Shown: positions 1-10,484 of the stretch, in pieces
Layout: each line of letters starts with the position of its first letter
Numbering within the stretch: position 1 is the first letter of the stretch
Source of the DNA: Cylindrotheca closterium
Taxonomy: Eukaryota > Bacillariophyta > Bacillariophyceae > Bacillariales > Bacillariaceae
Reading direction: 5' to 3'
Length of the DNA stretch: 64,000 nucleotides
NCBI GenBank assembly: GCA_933822405.4
Contig: CAKOGP040002202.1
Coordinates: forward strand, 372,001-436,000
Made by a program: the position numbers and the translations under genes
Notes under the pieces: model-generated
Seen by the model: the letters and a program-made list of their open reading frames with translations, nothing else
Database searches by the model: none
Told to the model about the DNA's origin: nothing

Positions 1-3000
1 CCGACCATATCTATATCTTGAGTAGCCAAGATATCGTAGACGCAACCCTTGCGGCTGAACTCATCTTCAAGTCCAGCACAAGCGGTTTCAGCTTGTTCTT
101 CCGAGACAGTACTCTCGTCCAATCGGCGCTTGCGGGCTCCCTGTGGATTTTCTGGAACCAAGCACTTCTCTGGGAACTGTGGCCGAGATACAGCATGGAA
201 GTAGTGTCCATCAGATGGCAAGACTTGCCACTCGTTTCCAAGTTCGGTAAAGTCGTGCAACACAGTGTTTCCATCGCGAGCATAAGTGTTGCCAGTCTTG
301 AAATCACCAGTGATACCAATAGACTTTCCAAAAGAAGTCTCAGACCCACCAATAATTTTCACTCCAACAAACTCCTTGAAGGTTTTGATTACAATCTTTT
401 CTCCTGGATACAGGCTACCCAAATCAATTGTGTACCGATCAGTGTTGTCATTGAGGGACACAGGGAAGCCAGATAGATCAGACAATTCGCCCATGTGTTC
501 GTAGTTGATCCAATAGCTGGCAGAGAAATCGGGCAATCCTTCGATTTCAAGAATGTCATTGCCAATGCGGATGACAGCCTTTTCGATGTAACTCCAGAAG
601 CGAACCATCTTGGTACGGATATGAATATCTATACCAAGGCCGTTGGCAAAGTCCTTGTCTGAAATCATGACGATATCACACTGCCCATGGAATTCAAAGT
701 GTTCATTCTTCCATGTCTTGACTGGATATGTAGAGAGAAGGTCGAATGTGAGAAAGTGGTGCGTCAGAATCGAATTGTGTCAATCAGCGCTATACTTACA
801 GTGGGGATCACCAGTCACCTCGGTTTCCGGCTCGTCGTCGTTTGCAACAGGGGATGCAATGGGAGACGCAACTGGAGACGAGACAGAGCCAGTTGTGGAT
901 CCGGAAGTGGGACCAGAGGTTGGTCCAGAGGTGGGCGCTGAAGTAGGACCAGAGGTAGGAACAGGTGTCGGTCCACTAGTTGGTCCCGATGTTGGGCCTG
1001 AACTAGGAGCGGGCGTGGGACCTGATGTGGGACCAGACGTTGGCTCTGGATTCGGAGCTAACGTTGGACCAGAGGTAGGAGCAGACGTGGGTCCACTTGT
1101 TGGTCCGGATGTTGGACCAGAGGTAGGAGCAGGCGTGGGTCCAGGCGTGGGTCCAGGCGTGGGTCCACTTGTTGGTCCGGATGTTGGACCAGAGGTAGGA
1201 GCAGGTGTAGGCCCACTTGTTGGTCCTGACGTTGGCAGGCTCGTTGGACGATGGGTAGGTGCTGATGTCGGCCCACTTGTTGGACCAGAGGTAGGCACAG
1301 CTGTGGGTCCACTAGTGGGTATTGAGGTTGGATCAGACACTGGATCCGGAACACAAGCAAATTGTGGAGATGGGCGATCGTTGATTCCTCCTTTCCATAC
1401 TTCAACAACCGCACTTCCAGTGGCAGCATCCGTGTTGATATATGTCACCATAACTGTTACCGATTGTCCACTGTAAGCCCAGTTAGCAAATGTTATGAAA
1501 GAGCCGCCGGCTATGGTCGCCTCCATATAAGATGCGGTGCTATCGATGCTCATAGAAGTTACCGTGACCAAATTTCGATGCTCAGATGTGCCTTCGTTCG
1601 CCCCCACCGCATGATTGAAGATAACGTAATTGTTCCAATAGCCTTCGGTCAGTTGTAAGACCACATTCTCGCAACCGTTTACCACATTGGGGACTCTGTC
1701 TACCCCCACCAAAATTCCAGCAAAGTTTGTGGTCAAGGGATCTATTCCAACATTGTAGGGAGTGTACCAGCCTAGCTGCCAAGAGTGTGCACCGTTGAAA
1801 CACATTCTGTTTCCGAAGGGGGTATCATCAGCCGCGCCCTTTGTATAGCCCATGGCTCCAGTCTCGTCCTCATATTCTTCATCTCCCCATGAATGGCTGA
1901 ATGAAGAAACAATCGGAAATGTGAGAATCAATTTGACGAATTTGAGGAGTGCAACAAGTAACGAAGTAACGAAACAACTCACTCCAGGCCAAAATTGTGT
2001 CCGAGTTCGTGTACTTGAGTGACTTCATTGGCACACCATTTGTCGCCATTGTACACGCTAACATAACCTCCGAAATCAGCATATGCAAGCCAATCTGTAT
2101 CGCCCGGATAACCATACCAGTGGGATCCAAAGGGCAAGCAAAGCATGACGTTGTCAAAATTCTCGGTCAGTCTGTCACCAAAGAGATCCTGCAGTGCTTC
2201 CAAGGCAGCATCTTCGACGTCAAAGTTAGCGCTTCCAACGGCATTGATACTCAGTTGTAAATCAATGACTCCGTCCACTACGTTGTTGTTGTTATAGTTA
2301 ATAGTAGTTCCACCACCACAAATACAACATTCAGTCTTGGCCGTTTTGGAACCTAGTAATAGAGAGAAGTAATAAGCAAGCGCCAATATCGTCTTGGGAA
2401 ACAGAAGCCCAATACGCCCGGATATCCTTACCATCGATGGTTGGAAGTCTTTGTCTAGCGTCACCATAGAGAGGGCAGAGATCTCCCTCTGTTGCAACGC
2501 GGAATTTTGTGAACCATTCACAGTTGTATACGGTACCTGTATCAGAGCGTGGAACTTCAAAGACGGCATCCGGATTGTTGGCACAACCCGTGCCAATTCC
2601 ACTGGCAGGATTGATTCTTGCCACATTGTTGGAGCATTCTTCCACAAGGCTTTTCAAGTTGATGGTATCGCCGCTTCCAGGTGTTCCGAAGAAATCTCCA
2701 CTGATTTCTGCTTTTGACTTTGTTAAGGAAGCATCAGCAGTGCTCACTCGTACCACCAGAACTTCCAAATCGCCACTAGTCGCTGAGAGCCTTCGTTGTC
2801 TACGGCTTGTTGTCAACGAAGATGGATCCACTTCTCCAAACGTAAGAGGGATACCAGGATCAATGGTCAGTTTGTGGTCGGAAAGTGCAGCTCCTCGGGC
2901 GAGAAGAGTGGTTTTTCCACTTCGAATGTTTGGATTGGCAGCTAGAACATGCTCCATTCCCTCAACCAAGGCTCTGGCGACAGTTTTGCTACTTCCGGCA

Positions 3001-3361
3001 TTTTTGGCGTCTTGGCCAAAAACTTCACAGATCCATGCACTTTTTCCTGTTCCATTCGCGAATTCAGCAATCTCGTTGTAGAGAGTGCACGGAAAGTTTT
3101 GCTGGGCTAAGTGCACTTCTTGCAGACTCCGTGTAGACTATGATGATATATAATAAGCGGTGGCATTTGATATAATAATTATAAGAATTGGAATGGACAG
3201 TGTTTTTTGTTGAGAAACGAATGTTATAGCAAAGGCAGTAAGGACAAGAGATCAGCTATACGTACGATGTTAGCTCGAGGACCTTGCTGTGTTTCAGAGA
3301 GCGGAGCTGAAAGCACCGTTTGCAACACCTGAAGGAGCAAGATGAGAGCCTTAAGGATCAT
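1..3361 (-). CDS. Secreted M11 (gametolysin-like) metalloprotease with PT-rich linker and VWD domain, 3' end beyond window
   Basis: Probable zinc endopeptidase acting outside the cell. I see five exons: about 3266-3361 (signal peptide, Leu-rich), about 2432-3118 (propeptide-like), 1983-2352, 800-1896 and 1-721. The first acceptor is uncertain. Splicing at 1982/1897 joins HELGHNFGL to DHSWGD and completes an HExxHxxGxxH zinc motif. Next come the CFNGAHSWQLGWY block of this family and a Pro-Thr-Ser-Gly linker (roughly 860-1330). A GDPHFKTW...FHGQCD von Willebrand D motif follows, split by the 722-799 intron at a TTC codon. The frame is open to base 1, so the C-terminus is missing. Family assignment rests on the zinc motif and on the paralogue at 61241-64000, which lacks the long linker. 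Start: ATG at 3361 before the hydrophobic stretch; ATGs at 3367 and 3373 are alternatives. Confidence 0.85.
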
Positions 3362-4009
3362 TTTCATGATCATACAATTATACAGTAGAAGTATGTCTTT
3401 GGAAAGGGTTCTCACGTGACAAAACCTAAACCGAGAAAATTCAAATTACGACCAAAACTAGTTCTTGCGCATTTAATGATAATTTGAAATGATCAAGATA
3501 CTTTATCTAACAGTTTCAAGGCTTCATAATTGAAAATATGCTCTCTGATAATTGGATCAAATGAATCCGTGAAAGAAACATTTAAGGTGCCTAGTTTTTC
3601 GCACATAACGACCTTATCATAGACGAGGCAGGGACTATATGATCCAAGTGACGACTACCGTACGCTCGGACGACCGTCGATGATTGTAGTATATATGAGG
3701 AGTAAACCTTACGATGATCATCAGTTTGAGCCAATTTATTCGACTCATGATCCAAAGGAGGTTTTAAAAAGCTTTGGTTGCATTAATGGAAGGGTTTCGT
3801 TGCCTACAATTTCCGATTGGGAGGCAACAAGCGAAGGACTGGTCAAAGTCGTGATGACACATGATCCATAGTACTACCAGCACAGATACAGCGGATGCCC
3901 AAGCAGGCAGCAAAGGCTTTCGTTTTCCGTGGGATGCGGCAAAGGGGAAGTTGGAAGAGACGCAACAAGAATATGGGTATCAATCATGTGAATTCTAATG
4001 TTGTATCAA
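3362..4009. other. Intergenic, no gene seen
   Basis: AT-rich spacer between the promoter side of the protease and the 3' side of the thioesterase. The short frame at 3680-3871 has no recognisable motif, signal peptide or family resemblance, so I do not call it. Confidence 0.5.
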
Positions 4010-5026
4010 TCACTTTTTCAAATGTGGAGCAGTAAATTTCAGAGTGCCTTGTGCCAGAACGATCGTCGTTTTGTCTTTCTTCGTCTGTGAAATGTCAACG
4101 CGAACCATTAAAATTTGGCGATCGTCTTGCACTATATGATCAATCGTCTGGCACGAAACTTGAAGTTGTGGCTTCCCTCGACCAGCAGCTAGGAATTGAA
4201 CTTGAAGCGACTCCATTTCTATTGAATTGACACCACCTAGTTTTTCCTGGGCATAGGGCTCGGCGACCTTCTCCATAACCATGGTGATGCAGCCTCCATG
4301 CAAACCACCAAAACCGTTTGTATGCTCGTCCGTCATTTGAAATTGGGCTTTGCCCAATTCCGACGATGTCATCGTTAGTCTTTCTTGAACCAGTTCGTGT
4401 GCGACTGTTGCCGGAGAACGTGCATCCTGTTCAGTTGTTGTAGTAGAAGAAGCTGTTGGAAGCCAACGGTTGGCAAAGTTGGAGAGTGCTGATGACTGCC
4501 ACGGAGGATAGGATGACATGAGGGTATCAAGAAAGAAATTCCCTGTCGGTAGAAACTTGACATGCGTCGAATATCCAATCATCTGTTGATCAGGTGTTAC
4601 AAACTCAGTTCGTGTATGCGCAATTGTCTTGCCTGCTTTTGTGATAGTGTTGATGATATCAACATATTCGATATCCAGGTCCTCCTTATCCAGGCGTCTT
4701 GGAAACCAGTGTGTGTGAAAAGAAACACTTACACCGGGTGGTGCCAGAGCTCCTCCTCCTATCAGTTGGGTACTTAGCTCGTCCATGAGGGCTGTTGCCA
4801 GTCCAGGAGATAGTACCCTTTGATTTCCAACATATTTGCAGCCTAGAGGATAACGGTATGACAATTTGGTAGCGTCGACCGAGAGGCGATCCATCTGAAT
4901 GTTTTGATAAGAGAGACCAATCGAATGTTCAAATCCGTGGAAGACATCCGTTGGCTTCGCACGACGTCTGATTCGAGTCAACAGGTTTCCCTGTTTGAGA
5001 AAGTTCAAAACTCTCTCTTTCGTCAT
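4010..5026 (-). CDS. Double-hotdog acyl-CoA thioesterase-like protein
   Basis: 338 aa, one exon. Two hotdog-type halves can be seen. The first, around residues 70-165, holds LSPGLATALMDELS and then GVSVSFHTHWFPRR. The second, around 230-330, holds NGFGGLHGGCITMVMEK and then IEMESLQVQFLAAGRG. The HGG followed by a long helix is the PaaI/YdiI-type thioesterase signature, which predicts hydrolysis of an acyl-CoA thioester. The substrate cannot be read from sequence. There is no clear signal peptide; the basic N-terminus (RIRRRAKP) could be a mitochondrial presequence. The start is the first ATG of the frame, followed by a low-hydrophobicity N-terminus. Confidence 0.7.
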   Translation of the reverse strand: MTKERVLNFLKQGNLLTRIRRRAKPTDVFHGFEHSIGLSYQNIQMDRLSVDATKLSYRYPLGCKYVGNQRVLSPGLATALMDELSTQLIGGGALAPPGVSVSFHTHWFPRRLDKEDLDIEYVDIINTITKAGKTIAHTRTEFVTPDQQMIGYSTHVKFLPTGNFFLDTLMSSYPPWQSSALSNFANRWLPTASSTTTTEQDARSPATVAHELVQERLTMTSSELGKAQFQMTDEHTNGFGGLHGGCITMVMEKVAEPYAQEKLGGVNSIEMESLQVQFLAAGRGKPQLQVSCQTIDHIVQDDRQILMVRVDISQTKKDKTTIVLAQGTLKFTAPHLKK

Positions 5027-5127
5027 GTGCTCTGCACTTTATAATACGCAAGCGAAAGTGAGATTATGAGATGCATTATCCAGTATCGCAAGGATTGATG
5101 ATGGATGAGCAGAAGGACGATTCATAA

Positions 5128-5237
5128 TGTTAATCCCTGCGCGGAGGGACGCGCATGCCTATCTCCGACTGTCTCTATCGAGCATTCCGTAGCACCCATA
5201 ACTTATGTAGAACATGGTTTTGAGCACTACTTCAATA
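5128..5237 (+). repeat. 110-bp direct repeat, copy 1
   Basis: Identical by eye to 5888-5997 at an offset of exactly 760 bp. It starts TGTTAATCCCTGCGCGG and ends GCACTACTTCAATA. The 11-mer TTATGTAGAAC (5203-5213) inside it is inverted as GTTCTACATAA at 5238-5248, just past the repeat end. This gives a possible hairpin with a 24-nt loop that exists only at copy 1. Confidence 0.9.
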
Positions 5238-5735
5238 GTTCTACATAATTATCCCTTGACAAGAATGGTGTAGGTGATTCCCTCCAACGCAGAAGTGTCG
5301 ACAATCACTCCCCCTGACGGATACCAAACCCCGCCTCAGGACTCCCAAGGAGCCCGATGTTCAGCTCCTCAACGCGAGGACACACCACCACCATCGGCTT
5401 GTCATTGTATTTTTTCGGCTTCCCGACTCCCAAAAGTCGTCCACCGAAGCCCCTAATATTTCAGAAGTGCCTGTTCTATTATGGTTTATGGCTCATGTTT
5501 CCTCTCCAGGAGGTTGTTCATGAGCAAGTCTAACTGTTTCAATTTTTGCAACGGCAAAGAATCGGTCCAATCTATTCCCGGTTCTGACGCAAACTACCAG
5601 AAATTTGACCAACAACGTTGGGCGCCGTCTCACATTCTACACTGTTCATGATGCTTCGCTACTGGTCCTTTATGCTGCCCACGATGAACCTGGCGCACCC
5701 CAAACCCAACACCAAAGCGGGTGTCGATCGACGAC

Positions 5736-5805
5736 TTCCAAGGTTGCTCGATTTCCAAGGTTGCTAGGCCGTGAAGTTCCAAGGTTGCCGGCCTTCCAAG
5801 GTTGC
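5736..5805 (+). repeat. Four copies of the 12-mer TTCCAAGGTTGC
   Basis: Exact copies at 5736-5747, 5753-5764, 5777-5788 and 5794-5805, with short unequal spacers. The last copy is enclosed by GCCGGCC and GGCCGGC, forming a possible GC-clamped hairpin. The cluster lies between the two 110-bp direct repeats. Confidence 0.85.
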
Positions 5806-5887
5806 AGGCCGGCACAACATTCGATTTCCAATCAATTATTTCGAATGAATAAAATTCAAAATGCTCCACAGAGCGTCGGCAAGGTTG

Positions 5888-5997
5888 TGTTAATCCCTGC
5901 GCGGAGGGACGCGCATGCCTATCTCCGACTGTCTCTATCGAGCATTCCGTAGCACCCATAACTTATGTAGAACATGGTTTTGAGCACTACTTCAATA
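5888..5997 (+). repeat. 110-bp direct repeat, copy 2
   Basis: Second copy of the 5128-5237 repeat. It is followed directly by CATAATCC rather than by the GTTCTACATAATTATCC found after copy 1, so the right arm of the hairpin is absent here. Confidence 0.9.
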
Positions 5998-6277
5998 CAT
6001 AATCCTTCCCATGTTCTTCTGTGTTCTTATGGTTGTTGAGTGTGATGGGTGATGATGACGCGCTTTCGCTTATTTATCGTGCGCACTTTTCAAAGGTCAA
6101 TGCGCGGGCCGGTATTACGCGCGCGTCAGACCGCCATCACATGATTTTGATGGCGCAACGACACATTTTTCTTTTTTGGGAAAATGGAGAGGACAGCAAA
6201 AACACGCATTATTATACCTAATACACAGCCATCAACAAAATATACGATCCCATCTGTTGGCGAAAGGAAGACACAGG

Positions 6278-8044
6278 ATGGTTCGACAGCAAATTTGTCG
6301 GTTCCTCTTTCTCACGGCTTTCTGCATCTACCCAAACTGTGATGCTTTGGCTCTTCAACGGCATCAACAGTCCGTCGCCCTATACGAGAATAAGCTGTCA
6401 ACCGATAGTCCAAAAGCTGAAGCAGGGAAGAGCGGCGATGTCCTTTTTGTTGAAGATTTGAGGCCTTCCGCTATCATTGGAAACCAATTCCCCCTCAACA
6501 CCACTGAAAACTACGCAAAATCAGTTTCCTCTGCCCTGTTGACAACGAGATTGACCAACCATTTTGTCCAGTTTGGAAACGTGAGAAAACTCTCAGTGCT
6601 CGGGGTCGAAGACTACCATCAATGCCGGCAAAAAAGAAGGCGACGACCGTATGCATTTGTGACGTTTGAAGAAAAGGAGTCTGCTACTTTGGCGATTCGT
6701 GATCATGAGGAATGTAAAGCTACATCTTCACGAGACGGCGGAACGGCAAATCAAGCTTTGTTTCGAAGAATTTCTTATTCCTCGGTCCCAGACACATGGC
6801 GTAGAAAGCCTGTGAAGCCACAAGACAAAATTGGTGACTTGTCAGCTTCCATTATTGATGGCTTTCAAAGTGGAACCTTGAAAGCCGATATTGTGTTGCA
6901 AGTCAACAAATCACACCTCCATCGAGTTATGGACTATGTCAACAAGGGATTGTCAATGGCCCACGTAGCTACAGTTACAGGATACGTCGAAAAAACCTGC
7001 AGCCGAACTACATCTCTCATATTCATCAAGATCGACTCTGAAAAGGCATCAGTATCAAGCTTTGTGGAAGAGTCGTTAGCCCAAGATCCTTTCATTTACA
7101 AGGGATTGAACAAGGTTTACGCGATTGATGATTCGTCCATGTGCTTATCCGAACAAGAAGTCTGTCTAGAAGCTTGCGGCCTTCTTCGGGAGCTACAACT
7201 TCAAAATGGATCAGCACCCATAAGCGTCAAAGTACAAACCTTTCCACCTCAAATACAGAGTCAAATTGTTGAGACCATGGAACACCATCAACGCCAAGAA
7301 GATCCCTCGAATCGATTCGAGATGGCTCCTTCTAAGCACTCCCATCTTTTGTCTGTAGTACGAATCGACAGGATCGAAGGCGAGTCTATGTTTTTGTGGT
7401 CTCTGAAACCTACATGGGACGCAAACATTGAGGATATCCAGTCATCCTCCTTGCTTGGTGACACTGACGTAGTGTCCCGTGCTTATTTCAAGCTGAAAGA
7501 AGCCATTGAGCGATCGCAATCAACCGTCAAGAAGTTTCAAACTATGCACCATGAACTGAAAGGGAGTGATGAAAAGTCTATGGTTGCAATAGACTGCGGA
7601 GCAGCACCTGGAGGATGGACAAAGTACCTGGCATTAGACTTTGGATGTACAACAACATACAGCGTTGATCCAGGGCGGTTGGATCCAACCGTCGAAAAAC
7701 TCGAAGGCGTTGTTCATGTACCTCTGAAGGCTCTTGAGGCAATCGAAGACTTTTCAAAACAGGGAAATATTTGTGCTGATATATGGGTAAGCGACATGTG
7801 TTTGCATGACATGAATGGACAGATCGATATTTTCAAACAAGCTATTGAAGCTGGGGTGGTAAGACGGAGCGCTCTATTTTGTTTGACATTGAAATGCACT
7901 ACTGGGTTTTCCAAAGGATCTTACGACAAACAGGTTGAGCTTGCATCCCAAAATCTGGAAGGAATTGCTTCAGATATCACTACGCTACATTTGTTTTCAA
8001 ATCGAAAAGGAGAACGGACAATTGTAGGCTTGGTTGGCAACTGA
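6278..8044 (+). CDS. FtsJ-like RNA 2'-O-ribose methyltransferase with N-terminal RRM-like region
   Basis: 588 aa from the ATG at 6278. I chose it because it starts a signal-like hydrophobic stretch (ICRFLFLTAFCIY); the frame extends upstream to 6176. Residues about 65-150 look like an RNA-recognition fold (VLFVEDLRP ... RPYAFVTFEEKESA). The C-terminal third is a Rossmann methyltransferase. Motif I is AIDCGAAPGGWTKYL. The K-D-K-E catalytic set of the RrmJ/FtsJ family appears as AYFKLKEA, VSDMC, LTLKCT and GERTIVGL. Expected role: SAM-dependent 2'-O methylation of rRNA or another structured RNA. The presequence suggests import into an organelle. Which RNA is modified cannot be told from sequence. 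Confidence 0.82.
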   Translation: MVRQQICRFLFLTAFCIYPNCDALALQRHQQSVALYENKLSTDSPKAEAGKSGDVLFVEDLRPSAIIGNQFPLNTTENYAKSVSSALLTTRLTNHFVQFGNVRKLSVLGVEDYHQCRQKRRRRPYAFVTFEEKESATLAIRDHEECKATSSRDGGTANQALFRRISYSSVPDTWRRKPVKPQDKIGDLSASIIDGFQSGTLKADIVLQVNKSHLHRVMDYVNKGLSMAHVATVTGYVEKTCSRTTSLIFIKIDSEKASVSSFVEESLAQDPFIYKGLNKVYAIDDSSMCLSEQEVCLEACGLLRELQLQNGSAPISVKVQTFPPQIQSQIVETMEHHQRQEDPSNRFEMAPSKHSHLLSVVRIDRIEGESMFLWSLKPTWDANIEDIQSSSLLGDTDVVSRAYFKLKEAIERSQSTVKKFQTMHHELKGSDEKSMVAIDCGAAPGGWTKYLALDFGCTTTYSVDPGRLDPTVEKLEGVVHVPLKALEAIEDFSKQGNICADIWVSDMCLHDMNGQIDIFKQAIEAGVVRRSALFCLTLKCTTGFSKGSYDKQVELASQNLEGIASDITTLHLFSNRKGERTIVGLVGN

Positions 8045-8380
8045 TATTATAGTTACATTATATTTCCTAGACATGGGAGAGTATGAGTTACCAACACTAC
8101 AGTATATCTATGTCAAAAGATTGATAATTGGCCACCAGAATAAAAAACGAAAAATGCGATGTGCGGACGCACGACATGCGTACAAACCGCAATCGCTTAT
8201 TCCGCGTCCAAATAGCGAGAAACGCGAAGAAAATGTCCAAAAAGAAGAACCGCAGATATTAAAATGCGTGTATAATGAGCAGCAGGCACACGGGTGCTCC
8301 TTGCACAACTCAAAAGCAGAAGTGACCAAGCTTGATGGTCACACTCATATATTTTCCTTTCACATTTTCATTCCGTTGGC
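8045..8380. other. Intergenic, nothing recognised
   Basis: About 340 bp between two genes in the same direction. It presumably holds the terminator of the methyltransferase gene and the promoter of the CRAL-TRIO gene. No repeat or RNA motif was seen. Confidence 0.5.
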
Positions 8381-9850
8381 ATGGGCGAAGAGTTGGTCTC
8401 TGTCGTTTATTCTGGCGACAAAGACTTCATGAATCATTATGACGAAATTGAGTTTAACGGCAAGGTCACGGATGACGACAAGAGTGCCAATGTCTTTGAC
8501 AAACAAAGGCCACCCAATGCTTCTGATCCCAAAACTGCCGATTCCTTGATTGCTGCCCAAATGACAAAGCTATCAATCGCTGATCGAGAAAAGGCTTACA
8601 TGGACATTCATGGCATTTCAGAAGATGCTCAAGAAACTCCAGAATTGATTCAGGAAAGTTTGTTGCTACTTCAAAATGAAATCAATTTGTTGCCCGACAA
8701 GAAAGCTTACATCATTGCTGGCCAACTGGATCCCAAATATACCCAGGATAGGGACTTCTGCCTCGCCTTTCTTCGATGTGAGAAGTTTGATTGCCAAAAG
8801 GCAGCCCTACGGATCGTACGGCATTTCCAAATGAAGCTGGACTTGTTTGGTCAGGACAAGCTCGCGACGGACATTACTCAAGACGATTTGGATATGGATG
8901 ACATGGATGCTTTGTACAGTGGTGCTGGACGCTTTCTGAATGCATATGACAGCGCAGGAAGGGTTATCAATTTTGTAGTGGGAAAGCCGAACAAGTTCAA
9001 GACGGATGCAGTGGTAAGTCAGAGTCTGGAATCTTTCTTTTTAATGATTACTCGGCCTTTTTATGCCAGTACTGTATGTGCGACACCCATCTCATTCAAT
9101 CCTTATTTTCAGCTTCGGAAAGGGTTTTACAATATCATGGTGGCATTTCGTGACAACGCGGAGATACAACGGCGTGGAGCAGTCACCGTCGGCTGGACTG
9201 TTGGCGATGTGAAAGGAACAAGCGGGGACGATAATGATCTCGCCTGGAAACTGCCAAAGTTGAATGAAGGATCTCCCATGCGGATATCAGCTCTCCACTT
9301 GTGCTATACCGATGACGGTTGGAAGGAGGACAGACTAGCACTGATGAGAAGCGGTTTGAACAAGCAGCTTATCGTGCGAGTTCGGGTTCATCATGGTACA
9401 ATGCATGAATGCTTGCAGCACTTACGGCGACATGGAATCGTCCCAGCTTGTATCCCAGTCAATGAACACGGCGAAATCACAGATCATTTGGAGCATTGTC
9501 GTCAACTGGAGCAACAGCGGAAGCATGAGCGTCTAAAGTATCCCCTTCGACATAGCATTGCGGTTCCCTCTCCACAGGATGTACTTCTCGGCAAAGGCAC
9601 TCCCTTTCAAAATCACCCAGGTAACAAGAAGCTCCGGCAAGTGGTTGTCGATCGATACAAGGAATATGAAAAGGCGCAAAAAGGTTTTAAAAGATTGATT
9701 GTTAAAGAAATCGTTGATCTTATCAGGGGCAACGGAGCCCTATTTTTGAAGCAAGATGGGAAGAAATGGGTCCCAGCCAACGATGAAGTAGCGATGTTGA
9801 AAGTCAGCGCTGCTTTTCGAACGTTGCGGCGTAAGGGCGGGGTACAGTAG
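8381..9850 (+). CDS. CRAL-TRIO-like lipid-binding protein fused to a C-terminal DUF6824 domain
   Basis: The frame encodes 489 aa, but 9014-9112 looks like a 99-nt intron: GTAAGT donor, pyrimidine-rich end, TTTTCAG acceptor. Removing it joins ...FKTDAV to LRKGFYNIMVAF and gives 456 aa. Residues about 110-160 match a CRAL-TRIO N-terminal helical region (FCLAFLRCEKFDCQKAA), followed by a SEC14-like stretch. The last ~100 residues are the diatom-rich DUF6824 domain: DVLLGKGTPFQNHPGN ... FLKQDGKKWV ... KVSAAFRTLRR. DUF6824 is of unknown function and is often proposed to bind DNA. The fusion links a lipid-sensing-like module to it, but that role is inference. Confidence 0.78.
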   Translation: MGEELVSVVYSGDKDFMNHYDEIEFNGKVTDDDKSANVFDKQRPPNASDPKTADSLIAAQMTKLSIADREKAYMDIHGISEDAQETPELIQESLLLLQNEINLLPDKKAYIIAGQLDPKYTQDRDFCLAFLRCEKFDCQKAALRIVRHFQMKLDLFGQDKLATDITQDDLDMDDMDALYSGAGRFLNAYDSAGRVINFVVGKPNKFKTDAVVSQSLESFFLMITRPFYASTVCATPISFNPYFQLRKGFYNIMVAFRDNAEIQRRGAVTVGWTVGDVKGTSGDDNDLAWKLPKLNEGSPMRISALHLCYTDDGWKEDRLALMRSGLNKQLIVRVRVHHGTMHECLQHLRRHGIVPACIPVNEHGEITDHLEHCRQLEQQRKHERLKYPLRHSIAVPSPQDVLLGKGTPFQNHPGNKKLRQVVVDRYKEYEKAQKGFKRLIVKEIVDLIRGNGALFLKQDGKKWVPANDEVAMLKVSAAFRTLRRKGGVQ

Positions 9851-10484
9851 TGGCGATGAACTGATCGGACTTGATTGCTGATCAGCAATAAGATGATGGC
9901 AGACGACGTAGCAGGGTCTTGGGCTGTTTCGAATTGCGCAAGAATTTGCCTCGAACGGAAGGGCGATGGGTGGAAGAAGGTCCACATCTCGTTGGAAATT
10001 ATAATTTTTCTTTACCGTCATCTTTGATATGCCCACAGGCTATAAGTCAACTTCGAATGCTGTGTATGTATAAGCTTCCAAACGCTCGACTCAAGCATCA
10101 CGTATTGGTGGCAACACCGCCTCTTATATTCCGAAAGCATTTCATAAAAGTGCCAATCGCATTCTAGCGCTGGTCAAATTTTAGAGTGAGAGTCGAGTCT
10201 TCTTTGGATGAAAGTGGCTATCATGGTGGTCCCCAAGACAAACTACGTTTGCTGGACCTACCCCCACAAGGCCCAGAGCCATACGTGTGCGTGTGTCTGT
10301 CCCATATTTGGATTGTTTTTTCTTTTCTGGCAAAGTGATCCATATGGAAGATGTAATTCGGTTTGAAAGAGTGGCGGGTCTGCTGGTGTTATGGCACAAA
10401 GAGTGGGACAAAACAGTAGGCTGGCGCTGGACACGTTCATGATGACTGCCTGTCACGACGGAAGCAAAGATTGGACGGCCGACC
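9851..10484. other. Intergenic, no gene seen
   Basis: Spacer between convergent genes. Small frames on both strands have no recognisable content. Confidence 0.5.

Larger units (their letters stand above)
5027..6277. other. Repeat-bearing intergenic spacer
   Basis: No convincing gene. The spacer holds two copies of a 110-bp direct repeat (5128-5237 and 5888-5997) and four copies of a 12-mer between them, annotated separately. Short frames at 5274-5456 and 5605-5959 cross these repeats and look fortuitous. Confidence 0.6.

Noticed and set aside
643..1476. Plus-strand frame rich in VGPEVGP repeats
   Set aside because: It is the antisense image of the PT-rich linker of the minus-strand protease; the minus frame is supported by domain content and splice sites.
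5605..5959. Frames of 109-115 codons on both strands in the repeat spacer
   Set aside because: They run across the 12-mer and 110-bp repeats and have no motif, so coding is unlikely.
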